Shown in pieces: positions 8,429-16,652 of a stretch of 64,000 nucleotides of DNA; within the stretch, counting starts at the first letter, position 1; each line of letters opens with the position of its first letter. The notes beneath the pieces were generated by a model, which worked only from the letters and a program-made list of their open reading frames with translations, was not told the origin of the DNA and did not search any database. Origin of the DNA: JAGVSR01 sp964458265. Its GTDB lineage: Bacteria > Pseudomonadota > Alphaproteobacteria > Rhizobiales > Hyphomicrobiaceae. The stretch is from NCBI GenBank assembly GCA_964458265.1, contig CAYWIF010000016.1:4154-68153 (forward strand), in the 5' to 3' direction. A program made the translations under genes and the position numbers.

Positions 8429-9208
8429 ATGCTGATTGCCCTCGCCGCAAGCTTTGCCGTGCTGTCAGCCGTCATGGGATTTGCGTTTCTGGTGGCGATG
8501 CGGACCGGCAACGGCGGATGGGCAGATACAATCTGGACCTTCGGCGTCGGGCTGGCGGCGCTGACCGCTATCTGGATGCTGGGCTCTCCCGAGCTTGGCC
8601 CGCGCCACTTACTGGCCGGGGGGCTGGCAGCAATCTGGTCGCTCCGGCTCGGGTTATACCTCTATGGGCGGACGCGCGGCAGCCGGGAAGATCAGCGCTA
8701 CGCCGCCCTGCGGCGTGAATGGGGCGACGCGCATCCGCAACGGCTCTTCCTGTTCCTGCAAGCGCAGGCCCTCGCGGCAATTCCGTTGGCCGGGGCCATT
8801 GCTCTGGCAGCGAACAGGCCGGGTCCGATCGATGCCTTCGATGTCGCGGGCGCGCTGGTATTGTTGGCCGGCGTGATCGGAGGTGCCGTTTCGGATTGGC
8901 AACTGGCGCGCTTCAAGGCCGATCCGGGAAATAAGGGCCGCGTCTGCGACGAGGGGCTATGGAGTTTGTCGCGGCATCCCAACTATTTCTTCGAGTGGCT
9001 CGCGTGGTGCGCTTGGCCGCTGATCGCCTTCGATATCGTGGGCTATCCCATCGGGCTCTTCGCGCTGCTCGCACCCGTGTTGATGTACTATCTGCTGGTT
9101 CACGTGTCGGGTGTGCCGCCACTGGAGGCACACATGGAGCGTTCCAGGCCGGAAGCATTTGCCGCTTACAAAGCGCGCGTGCCTGTGTTTTTTCCTAAAC
9201 TGCCGTAG
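8429..9208 (+). CDS. DUF1295 membrane protein (steroid 5-alpha-reductase / ICMT-like fold)
   Basis: Encodes 259 residues with about six membrane segments. The C-terminal signature CDEGLWSLSRHPNYFFEWLAW and the later PPLEAHMERSRPEAFAAY are typical of DUF1295, related to steroid 5-alpha reductases and isoprenylcysteine methyltransferases. The family is commonly found beside CFA-type genes and FAD oxidases, where it may reduce or modify lipid double bonds; this is inference. It is followed after 28 bp by the second CFA-type gene in the same direction, so they form one arm of the cluster. Confidence 0.88.
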   Translation: MLIALAASFAVLSAVMGFAFLVAMRTGNGGWADTIWTFGVGLAALTAIWMLGSPELGPRHLLAGGLAAIWSLRLGLYLYGRTRGSREDQRYAALRREWGDAHPQRLFLFLQAQALAAIPLAGAIALAANRPGPIDAFDVAGALVLLAGVIGGAVSDWQLARFKADPGNKGRVCDEGLWSLSRHPNYFFEWLAWCAWPLIAFDIVGYPIGLFALLAPVLMYYLLVHVSGVPPLEAHMERSRPEAFAAYKARVPVFFPKLP

Positions 9209-9236
9209 GGATCAGGGGACATAGCAGGGAATTGCA

Positions 9237-10277
9237 ATGACACTCATGCCGGCATCGATAATTGCTGGAGCCATTCGAACCGTCGAGAGCGTGACCCTGC
9301 CCGACAGCGTATTGCGGTTCGCCGTTCAGTCGCTCATCGGCACGCGTGCGCGATCTCAGGAGCCGAGCGACATTATCGATCGGGCCTTTGCCGACGACAT
9401 GAAGCGGCGTGCCATCGCGCTGCACACCGAGGCTGCGAACGAACAACATTACGAACTTCCGGAAGAATTCTTCGGGCTCACGCTTGGTCCGCAGCGCAAG
9501 TATTCGTGCTGCTACTACGAAACCGGCAACGAGACGCTGGGCGAGGCGGAGAACGCGGCTCTTGCGATTACGGCAGAACGGGCCGGGTTGGCTGATGGGC
9601 AGCGGATTCTCGAACTGGGTTGCGGCTGGGGTTCGCTGACGCTCTACATGGCTGCGCGGTATCCGGCGGCGGCGATTACAGCGGTTTCGAACTCGGCCAG
9701 CCAACGCCGGTACATCGAAGGGCAGGCGCGGGCACGCGGTCTTGACAATGTGCGCGTCGTGACCTGCGATATGAATGCCTTCTCTCCGGACGGTCCGTTC
9801 GACCGCGTGGTGTCGGTCGAAATGTTCGAACACATGTCGAACTGGGAGGCACTGCTCGCGAAGGTGCGCGGCGCGTTGGGTCCGCAGGGCCGTCTTTTCA
9901 TCCATGTCTTCTCGCACCGCTCGACGCCCTACCGCTTCGATCACACGGATCCGACGGACTGGATCGGGCAGCATTTCTTTACCGGCGGCATCATGCCGAG
10001 CGACGGCTTGATCCGGCAATTTCCGGGTCTGGTGGAAGTCGAGGACGAATGGCGCTGGAGCGGGACCCACTACGCGCGCACCGCCACGCAGTGGATCGAA
10101 AACTTCGATCGCAACGAACCCGCGATCGACCGGATTTTGCGCGAAGTTTATGGCCCCAAGGCCGGATTGTGGAAGCGGCGCTGGCGGCTTTTCTATCTGG
10201 CGACCGAGGGGCTGTTCGGGCATGCGAATGGGGACGAGTGGGGCGTGAAGCACTACCGGCTGCGCCCGGCAACTTGA
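9237..10277 (+). CDS. Second cyclopropane-fatty-acyl-phospholipid synthase-type methyltransferase
   Basis: Encodes 346 residues. The SAM motif ILELGCGWGSLTLYMA is near residues 123-138 and VVSVEMFEHMSNWEALL follows. It differs from the other CFA protein by having KYSCCYYETGNETLGEAE in place of the classical YDVGNDFY...TYS block, which places it in the branch related to coclaurine N-methyltransferase-like CFA proteins. AGCAGGGA lies six bases before the ATG. Likely methylates an unsaturated lipid; which product is unknown. Two divergent CFA paralogs within 5 kb suggest successive or alternative methylations. Confidence 0.88.
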   Translation: MTLMPASIIAGAIRTVESVTLPDSVLRFAVQSLIGTRARSQEPSDIIDRAFADDMKRRAIALHTEAANEQHYELPEEFFGLTLGPQRKYSCCYYETGNETLGEAENAALAITAERAGLADGQRILELGCGWGSLTLYMAARYPAAAITAVSNSASQRRYIEGQARARGLDNVRVVTCDMNAFSPDGPFDRVVSVEMFEHMSNWEALLAKVRGALGPQGRLFIHVFSHRSTPYRFDHTDPTDWIGQHFFTGGIMPSDGLIRQFPGLVEVEDEWRWSGTHYARTATQWIENFDRNEPAIDRILREVYGPKAGLWKRRWRLFYLATEGLFGHANGDEWGVKHYRLRPAT

Positions 10278-10281
10278 GGCC

Positions 10282-10689
10282 TCAAGAGCCCGCGTACCAC
10301 TTGGCCGCGAGCGTACCGGCGACAGCGGCCGTTGCGGTGAGGAACGTGCCCCAGGCAAGATCCATCAATGTAATGAATGTGGGCCAGACTTTCAGGGTTG
10401 CCTGATTGGTCAGATCGTAGGTGCCATAGCAGACGAGGCCGAGCAGTGCGCCATTCAGCGCCGCGGTCTGAAGGCTGCCACCGTTGGCGAGCGCGGGAGA
10501 AACGGCGAACCACACGATGCCAAAGATATAGAGCAAATAGAACGCAATCGCCGGGGCGACGCGAATGCCGTCAGGGAGCAAGAGTTCGCCGATATTCTGG
10601 CGATAGACGTTGATCATCGACGTCAGCCAAACGCTGTCGACGAGGGCCATGTAGAGGCCGGCGGCGAGATAAGCGACGGCGTATTGCAT
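10282..10689 (-). CDS. DUF2177 small membrane protein
   Basis: Encodes 135 residues with four membrane segments, beginning MQYAVAYLAAGLYMALVDSVWL, which is typical of DUF2177. The GLVCYGTYDLTNQATLKVWP motif in the third segment is the family signature. It converges on the second CFA gene with only four bases between stops. DUF2177 proteins frequently sit in the same clusters as DUF1365 and CFA proteins, so it is taken as part of the lipid module; its function is unknown. Confidence 0.88.
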   Translation of the reverse strand: MQYAVAYLAAGLYMALVDSVWLTSMINVYRQNIGELLLPDGIRVAPAIAFYLLYIFGIVWFAVSPALANGGSLQTAALNGALLGLVCYGTYDLTNQATLKVWPTFITLMDLAWGTFLTATAAVAGTLAAKWYAGS

Positions 10690-10778
10690 GGTTCACCTTA
10701 TGTGAGCGCCGTCCTGACGCCGGCCGGATGCTGACTTCACAGGTAAACGGCGTGGACATTCGGTTGGTTCACCGGATT

Positions 10779-11366
10779 TTACACCCAGGTCATTTCACCG
10801 CCGGCCAGAACCAGCACTTTATCCTGCGGACTTACCAGATCGGGGATCGATTCCGGGTCGAGGCCCAAGACGTGCGCGCGCAGGCATCGCGAGACGCCAC
10901 CGTGCGAGGCGATGACCGTATCGCGCTGGAGGGTCTCGGCCCAGTCGATCGTGCGGAGCAGGAGGTCAGCGTAACTTTCGCCGCCGACCGGGCGCCAGCG
11001 GAATGGGTCGCGCTCGCGGTCGGCGAGGCCGTGGGGGTCGGATTGCGGCAGGCTTGACTGGAGCTGGCCTTCCCAGGCGCCGTAGGAAAGTTCGATCAGG
11101 CGGCGGTCGATCCGGTACGCGGCGGGGTCGAGGCCGAGGGACGTGCGCAGAATTTCCATCGTCTCGCGCGTGCGGACCAGGGGGCTTGCGACGAAATCGG
11201 CTTGCGTGATGGCAGGCAGAAAGGCGCGAAGTGCGTCGCCGTTACGGCGGGATTGATCACGGCCGCGGGCGTTCAATGGAATATCGGTCTGGCCCTGGTA
11301 ACGCCGCTCGGCATTCCAGTCGGTTTCGCCGTGGCGAACGAAGTAGAGTTTCAGGCCGGGGCGCAT
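10779..11366 (-). CDS. Histidine phosphatase (phosphoglycerate mutase-like) family protein
   Basis: Encodes 195 residues. The N-terminal YFVRHGETDWNAERRYQG holds the catalytic RHGE histidine at about residue 11, and VASPLVRTRETME and IASHGGVSRCLRAH (second histidine) follow. The fold transfers phosphate via a phosphohistidine; members range from phosphoglycerate mutases to alpha-ribazole phosphatases and fructose bisphosphatases, and this one cannot be placed further. It lies between the lipid cluster and fabI, all on the minus strand, without tight coupling. Confidence 0.88.
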   Translation of the reverse strand: MRPGLKLYFVRHGETDWNAERRYQGQTDIPLNARGRDQSRRNGDALRAFLPAITQADFVASPLVRTRETMEILRTSLGLDPAAYRIDRRLIELSYGAWEGQLQSSLPQSDPHGLADRERDPFRWRPVGGESYADLLLRTIDWAETLQRDTVIASHGGVSRCLRAHVLGLDPESIPDLVSPQDKVLVLAGGEMTWV

Positions 11367-11448
11367 GCTCTGTCTGGTCGGGTTCGCGGGCTCGGTTCAC
11401 TCAATGTAGGAGTTCCCGGCTCGCGATGCGACCCGTTGAAGGCAGCGA

Positions 11449-12297
11449 TCAGCCGTCGCTCTTCACGACGGATATATCGGGCGCGTCTTCGTTTTTCATG
11501 CCCTGGACGTGATAGCCGCTGTCGACGTGGTGGATTTCTCCGGTTACGCCGCGGGACAGGTCGGAGAGTAGGTAGAGTCCCGCGCCGCCCACATCTTCGA
11601 TCGTGACCGTACGGCGGAGCGGCGAATTGTATTCGTTCCAGCGCAGGATGTAGCGGAAATCGGAAATCCCCGACGCGGCAAGCGTCTTGATGGGACCAGC
11701 GGAAATTGCGTTGACGCGGATGCCGGTGCGGCCAAGATCGGAAGCAAGGTAGCGGACACTCGCTTCCAAGGCTGCTTTGGCGACGCCCATGACGTTGTAG
11801 TGCGGCATGACTTTTTCGGCGCCGTAGTAGGTCAGCGTGATGATCGAGCCGCCGTTGGTCATCAGTTTCTCGGCGCGCTGGGCCAGCGCGGTCAGCGAGA
11901 AGCACGAGATCAGCATCGTCTGGGAGAAGTTTGCTTCCGTGGTATCGACGTAGCGGCCGTCGAGTTCGTTCTTGTCGGAAAAGGCGATGGCGTGGACGAG
12001 GAAATCGAGACGGCCCCATTGCTTTTCGATTTCGGCAAACAGCGCATCGATGGACGATTTGTCCGAGACGTCACAGGGAAGGACCAGTGAGGCGCCGAGT
12101 TCGGCGGCGAGCGGTTCGACGCGCTTTTTCAGTGCGTCGCCCTGGTATGTGAGTGCCAGTTCGGCGCCCTGGGCGGCGACTGCGCGCGCGATACCCCAAG
12201 CGATCGACCGGTTGTTGGCGACGCCCATGATGAGGCCGCGCTTGCCAGCCATGAGGTTGCCCGCCGGCACGCCATCGCCTGCTCCTGGTTCAGCCAT
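11449..12297 (-). CDS. fabI: Enoyl-[acyl-carrier-protein] reductase (NADH), FabI type
   Basis: Encodes 282 residues of the short-chain dehydrogenase-like FabI family, catalysing the last reductive step in each fatty acid elongation round. The nucleotide-binding start GKRGLIMGVANNRSIAWGIA is near residues 18-37. Catalytic residues are Tyr157, Tyr167 and Lys174 in TYYGAEKVMPHYNVMGVAK. About 15 extra residues precede the usual start; a second ATG inside (MAGKRGL, residue 16) could be the real one. Convergent with nothing and followed by the phosphatase gene on the same strand after 82 bp. A housekeeping enzyme, here near lipid-tailoring genes perhaps by coincidence. Confidence 0.95.
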   Translation of the reverse strand: MAEPGAGDGVPAGNLMAGKRGLIMGVANNRSIAWGIARAVAAQGAELALTYQGDALKKRVEPLAAELGASLVLPCDVSDKSSIDALFAEIEKQWGRLDFLVHAIAFSDKNELDGRYVDTTEANFSQTMLISCFSLTALAQRAEKLMTNGGSIITLTYYGAEKVMPHYNVMGVAKAALEASVRYLASDLGRTGIRVNAISAGPIKTLAASGISDFRYILRWNEYNSPLRRTVTIEDVGGAGLYLLSDLSRGVTGEIHHVDSGYHVQGMKNEDAPDISVVKSDG

Positions 12298-12538
12298 GAG
12301 CTGTTAATTCCTTATGTCCCGTGCGTGTGAATTGTGCCGCATCCTACACAAAAGACTTGTGCGGTCCAGTCACAGGCCTGCTGTTCTTCGGTCGGAAAGG
12401 GGGTCGCACTGCGGATTCCAGCCGATGAATGTCAAGCTATTGATTTGCATGGAATAATTTATTGCGCGACGGTGCGCCTTGTTGGGTAACGCAGGCGCGG
12501 CCGATCGCCCCGGCGGGGCTCGGTTCGCAGCCGGAGCG

Positions 12539-13021
12539 TCAGCCTTCGAGCGTCCAGACACCTGTTGGGCTGCGGCAGGCGACGCCTTCGGCTTTGCGCG
12601 TCTTGTCGCCTGTCGTCAGCATGACGATGAGGTGGCGGCAGACGTTGCCCTCTACATTCTTGAACGACGTGGTTGGCTTGACGAGGCCGGAGATGCTGCC
12701 GTTGCCGCGATGCCAGACGTAGGTGGCGCCGTCAGCCGTGCCGGAGAGGGCCTGCTGGACGCGGGCGAGTACGGCCACTTCGTCGGCTGGATCGAGGGCT
12801 TGATCGGTCCTGTCACCGGGTGTCAGGTCGGCGTACTTCGGTTTCTGGCGGCGGATCGATGTGCCTGGGCAGTTGCATTGCGGGGTCTGAGCTTGTGCAA
12901 CCGCGACCGGCGGTGTGCCCTCTGCGAGCGCGTCGCCGGGGAAAAGAAGGATGGCCGCGACGAATGCGAAGGCGGTCAGGCCGCCGGCGGCAAGCGGGAG
13001 CAGGGAGAGGTCTTCACGCAT
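12539..13021 (-). CDS. Exported 17-kDa-antigen-like surface protein (RT0821/Lpp0805 type)
   Basis: Encodes 160 residues from the ATG at 13021. The N-terminus holds one hydrophobic segment (LPLAAGGLTAFAFVAAILLF) that could be a signal anchor. The C-terminal ~70 residues have the pattern of the 17-kDa surface antigen domain: YVWHRGNGSISG..KP, VEGNVCRHL and EGVACRSPTGVWTLEG, with two conserved cysteines. Function of this domain is unknown; proteins of this group are envelope-located. A long upstream extension of the frame (to 13147) has no homology-like character and is left out. It is divergent from pdxH. Confidence 0.75.
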   Translation of the reverse strand: MREDLSLLPLAAGGLTAFAFVAAILLFPGDALAEGTPPVAVAQAQTPQCNCPGTSIRRQKPKYADLTPGDRTDQALDPADEVAVLARVQQALSGTADGATYVWHRGNGSISGLVKPTTSFKNVEGNVCRHLIVMLTTGDKTRKAEGVACRSPTGVWTLEG

Positions 13022-13209
13022 GACTTTACTCGCACTCGAAACGAACGACACACGATTGGCCGCTACTGGGCCAGCGGCCATGTTCGCCCAACAAGGATAA
13101 AAAAGTATCAACGGACGTACCAATCCCGTGTCAGCGGGCGTACCCATTAAGAACTATTGAATGCAAAGCGCCCATCATTGCGGGCCGGACAACAGACGAG
13201 GCAGGCGGC

Positions 13210-13851
13210 ATGAGCGAGAGGCCACACGAGGCGAGTGCCGGCGATTTCGCCGAAGCCCTCGAACCGTTTTTGCTTTTCGAGGGCTGGTTTGCAGCCGCGC
13301 GCGAAAAGGAGATCAACGATCCGAATGCCATGGCGCTCGCGACGAGCGATGCATCGGGGATGCCGAACGTGCGCATGGTGCTGTTGAAGGGCGTCGATGG
13401 ACCGGGCGTGCCGGGTCGCGGATTCGTATTTTATACCAACCTGGAAAGTGCGAAGGGGCAGGAACTGGCCACCAATCCGCAGGCGGCAATCGTGTTTCAC
13501 TGGAAGAGCCTGCTCCGCCAGGTGCGGGCGCGAGGTGTCATCACGCCAGTTGGGGACGACGAGGCGGATGACTATTTCGCTTCCCGGCATCGCACGAGCC
13601 GCATCGGTGCGTGGGCGTCGAAGCAGTCACGGCCGCTGGAAAGCAGGCTGGCCTTGGAAAAAGCGGTGGCGGTGGCGACCGCGCGCTTCGGGATCGGCAC
13701 GGTTCCCAGGCCGCCCCATTGGTCCGGCTTCAGGCTGACGCCACTTGAGATCGAGTTCTGGGCCGACCGGCCGTTCCGGCTGCACGACCGCGTGCAATTC
13801 CGGCGCGAGACGCCGGATGCGGGCTGGACGAAGACGCGGCTTTATCCGTGA
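13210..13851 (+). CDS. pdxH: Pyridoxamine/pyridoxine 5'-phosphate oxidase
   Basis: Encodes 213 residues. FMN-dependent oxidase making pyridoxal 5'-phosphate from pyridoxine or pyridoxamine phosphate (EC 1.4.3.5). Family motifs visible are MALATSDASGMPNVRMVLLKG, FYTNLESAKGQELATNP, WASKQSRPL and the C-terminal RRETPDAGWTKTRLYP containing the substrate-binding arginine and the closing RLYP. Length is normal. It stands alone between a divergent surface-protein gene and a convergent phosphatase gene. PLP is needed by hemA and serC in this window, but there is no operon link. Confidence 0.96.
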   Translation: MSERPHEASAGDFAEALEPFLLFEGWFAAAREKEINDPNAMALATSDASGMPNVRMVLLKGVDGPGVPGRGFVFYTNLESAKGQELATNPQAAIVFHWKSLLRQVRARGVITPVGDDEADDYFASRHRTSRIGAWASKQSRPLESRLALEKAVAVATARFGIGTVPRPPHWSGFRLTPLEIEFWADRPFRLHDRVQFRRETPDAGWTKTRLYP

Positions 13852-13863
13852 AACGTGGTGGGC

Positions 13864-14652
13864 TCAGCCGGCAACGAGATTGCGCACGGCTTTGACCATA
13901 TGGCCGTTGCCGGCGATGACGTCGCCACTTTCGAGCATTTTGTCGGTGCCCTTGAGGTCGGTGACGATGCCGCCGGCTTCGCGCACGATCACGATGCCCG
14001 CAGCCAGATCCCACGGCTTCAAATTGCGTTCCCAGTAGCAGTCAAATCGGCCGGCGGCGGTCCAGGCGAGGTCGAGCGCGGCTGAACCGGTGCGCCGAAT
14101 ACCGGCGACTTCGCGCATGGCGGTCGACATTTCCTTCATGAAGTTCGGGTGGCCCGGCCGGCCGCGGTGGGGAATGCCGGTGGCGACGACGGCATCGCCG
14201 ACGATCTTGCGCGCGGCAACACGCAGCCGGCGTTTTTCGTTCAAGAAGGCGCCTTTGCCCTTCTCGGCGGTGAAGAGTTCGTCGGCGATCGGGTTATAGA
14301 CGAGGCCGGCGACGAGTTGACCTTCGCGTTCGAGCCCGATTGAGATGGCGAACATCGGGATGCCATGCAGAAAATTCGTCGTGCCGTCCAAGGGGTCGAT
14401 GATCCAGCGGTGCGACTTGTCGGCGCCTTCGACCTCGCCGCCCTCTTCCATCAGGAAGCCATACTGTGGGCGCGCACGGTTCAGTTCCCTGAAAAGAACC
14501 TCTTCGGCTTTGTGGTCGGCGGCTGAGACGAAATTGGCGGGGCCTTTCACCGAGACCTGCAACTGTTCGACTTCGCCGAAATCGCGCACGAGAGATCGCG
14601 CCGCCTTGCGGGCAGCCTGAGTCATGACATTCATCAGTGCGGAAGCGGGCAT
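13864..14652 (-). CDS. suhB: Inositol monophosphatase family protein (SuhB-like)
   Basis: Encodes 262 residues from the ATG at 14652; the frame extends to 14733 but the family begins near this point. The metal-binding signature WIIDPLDGTTNFLHGIP is complete, preceded by the EEGG motif of the first metal site, and the C-terminal motif WDLAAGIVIVREAGG is present. The enzyme hydrolyses inositol-1-phosphate and related sugar phosphates; in many bacteria the same family has RNA-related roles (SuhB). Followed by convergent pdxH 12 bp away and preceded by a SEL1-repeat gene on the same strand. Confidence 0.92.
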   Translation of the reverse strand: MPASALMNVMTQAARKAARSLVRDFGEVEQLQVSVKGPANFVSAADHKAEEVLFRELNRARPQYGFLMEEGGEVEGADKSHRWIIDPLDGTTNFLHGIPMFAISIGLEREGQLVAGLVYNPIADELFTAEKGKGAFLNEKRRLRVAARKIVGDAVVATGIPHRGRPGHPNFMKEMSTAMREVAGIRRTGSAALDLAWTAAGRFDCYWERNLKPWDLAAGIVIVREAGGIVTDLKGTDKMLESGDVIAGNGHMVKAVRNLVAG

Positions 14653-14702
14653 GGGTGTCGGGTCGAACGGACAACAGGAGGGGATTAGCCGGGGATCACG
14701 CT

Positions 14703-15713
14703 CTAGCGGAGTGTGAGCTGTTTGTCCTGCCATTCCTGCGCGGCCTTTTGGGCGCTTTTCTTTTGGCTGTCCGGCAGCGCATCGACCAGGAGATCAAGTT
14801 TTTCATCGGCAACGCCGCCGGCCTTGGCGATCAGGCGCCATTTGGCAGCCTCGGCGGGGTCCTTGGGAACACCGCCGGCGCCTTCCTGGTGAATCCAGGC
14901 GAGGCGGTTCTGCGCCCCGGCAATTCCGTTTTCGGCGGCGGTTTGAAGAAATGGTATGGCCTTGCTCTCGTCTTCCTTGAGGCCGAACCCGCGCATCAGC
15001 ATGACCGCATATTCGTACTGGGCGGAAACGAGGCCCTGGCGCGCGGCCTTCGACATCCAGGTCGCCGCCGCGATCGCGTCCGCTTCGACGCCGACGCCCT
15101 TCTGGTACAGCGCGGCGAGGTCGTACTGCGCCTGGGCGATGTTCTTTTCGGCGGCGTACTGGATGTGCTTGGCGGCGCGATGTGGGTTTTCGGGCTTGCC
15201 GTCGCCCTTCAGAAAGAGAAGCCCAAGATTGTAATTGGCCAGCGGATCGCCCGTGGCAGCGGCCTTTTCATACATGGCCGCAGCCGCAACGCGATCCTTA
15301 CCGATGCCGCGGCCTTCGGCCAGCATGTTGCCAATGGCCAACATGGCGGGGATGTCGCCAAGTTCGGCGGCGCGGGCATACCAACGCGCCGCAGTGATGT
15401 CGTCCTTGCCGACGCCGAGGCCGCCTTCATAGATGCGCGCAACAAGTGTGTGGGCCTGCGGGTCGCCGAGGGCTGCCCTGCGTTCGGCGAGGGAAAGTGC
15501 CGTGAGGTACTGGCCCTGGTCGAAGGCCATGTAGGCGGCATCGTCGTCGGGCAAGGGTTTGGCGGCAGGCACTTCGGCAGGTGCGGGATCGTCCACACCG
15601 CTTTTGCCGGAGACAAGGTCGGGCAGAGCGATCTGGCCGGTTGCCACGAGCACGGCCGCCGCGCCGGCGCCGGCGCCGGTAACAAGCAGGAGGGCTAGTA
15701 CCGTTTTGTTCAT
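14703..15713 (-). CDS. SEL1-repeat (TPR-like) exported or membrane-anchored protein
   Basis: Encodes 336 residues. The N-terminus has a hydrophobic signal or anchor (VLALLLVTGAGAGAAAVLVA) followed by an acidic Pro-rich linker. From about residue 70 onward it consists of roughly six SEL1 repeats of about 36 residues, each with the A..WY.KAA..G...A...LG pattern. SEL1 repeats mediate protein-protein contacts; in alphaproteobacteria such proteins often act in envelope signalling or polysaccharide regulation. It follows the thiamin-phosphate-synthase-like gene by 9 bp, suggesting cotranscription, but the two functions are not obviously related. Confidence 0.85.
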   Translation of the reverse strand: MNKTVLALLLVTGAGAGAAAVLVATGQIALPDLVSGKSGVDDPAPAEVPAAKPLPDDDAAYMAFDQGQYLTALSLAERRAALGDPQAHTLVARIYEGGLGVGKDDITAARWYARAAELGDIPAMLAIGNMLAEGRGIGKDRVAAAAMYEKAAATGDPLANYNLGLLFLKGDGKPENPHRAAKHIQYAAEKNIAQAQYDLAALYQKGVGVEADAIAAATWMSKAARQGLVSAQYEYAVMLMRGFGLKEDESKAIPFLQTAAENGIAGAQNRLAWIHQEGAGGVPKDPAEAAKWRLIAKAGGVADEKLDLLVDALPDSQKKSAQKAAQEWQDKQLTLR

Positions 15714-15722
15714 CTACTTTTC

Positions 15723-16382
15723 TCAGGACGCCAGTGCGGGAGAAGACACAGCGGCCGCGAAGGACATTATGAAGGCGGCGACGCCGCTTTCGGGCAATTC
15801 CGCTGGGACGCGAACGGCGATGAAGTCAGCGCCGGCGGCGGCAAGCGCCTGCGCTTCGTCGGGTGTTTCGACGTCGAAGGCGACGCACGGAATCTCGAAA
15901 ATTTCCGACCACCAGGAAATCAACTCCAGGCGGCGGGCGCGCGCGGTCGCACGATCCTCGACGTGCGGCGGGATGCCAAAGGCGATGTAATCCGCGCCCT
16001 CCTCGCCAAGTGTCATCGCGTCATGGCGCGTGCGGCCAACATCGACGCCGACGATGAAGCGTGTGCCAAGGATGTCGCGCGCCTCGCGATAGTCCGCCGC
16101 TATGGACTTGGAAGCCGGCACATGGAGGCCGTCCGCTTTCACGACACGGGCGAGGGCGGCATCCCCGAAGATAAGAGTCGCGATGCCGAGTGCCTGGATT
16201 TGTTCAACGGCGAGCGCGAGTTCCGGGGTGGGCATCGGCTCAGTGGGATCGATTTCCAGGACGATCGTGGCCACAGGTGCCGCTTCGGCCGCGACTTTGG
16301 CATTGGTATGCAACGCGGCTGCCGATCCTGCGCGCGCGGACATCATGAGTACGATCTGCGTGCGAATCTCGTCGTCAGCCAT
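15723..16382 (-). CDS. Thiamine-phosphate synthase-like TIM-barrel protein (ThiE family)
   Basis: Encodes 219 residues from the ATG at 16382 (a TTG at 16400 is possible). It has the ThiE order: an N-terminal strand (QIVLMMSAR), the ADGLHVPASKSI segment corresponding to the DGVHLGQ loop, FIVGVDVGRTRHDAMTLGEEGADYIAFG, and a late Gly/Ala-rich barrel strand GADFIAVRVPAE. Several residues that bind thiazole phosphate in genuine ThiE differ (SKS in place of the usual QxD). It may be a catalytically divergent paralog; Hyphomicrobiales often carry a second ThiE-like gene. No thiamine riboswitch is visible upstream and the neighbours are not thiamine genes. Confidence 0.75.
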   Translation of the reverse strand: MADDEIRTQIVLMMSARAGSAAALHTNAKVAAEAAPVATIVLEIDPTEPMPTPELALAVEQIQALGIATLIFGDAALARVVKADGLHVPASKSIAADYREARDILGTRFIVGVDVGRTRHDAMTLGEEGADYIAFGIPPHVEDRATARARRLELISWWSEIFEIPCVAFDVETPDEAQALAAAGADFIAVRVPAELPESGVAAFIMSFAAAVSSPALAS

Positions 16383-16652
16383 GCTGGCCGGTTCTTTCAA
16401 CTGTTTGATCGGGCGACGTTATTTTGGAGCCTGCGGGCTTTACGCGCGGCTCGCGGACGCTGTTTGCGCTAGGCGCTATCCGGGCGGATTGAGGCGGAAA
16501 CGTGGCCACACGAGACATTGGAAAGTGGGCACAAAGGTATCGTCCGGATTGGCATATGCCCACCAAATCGCCATGATCGGCCCGGACTTTCGTGCTGCGT
16601 TTGAAAAAGAATTTTGACCGACAGAACAATCGCGCATCCGGAGACCATCTTA

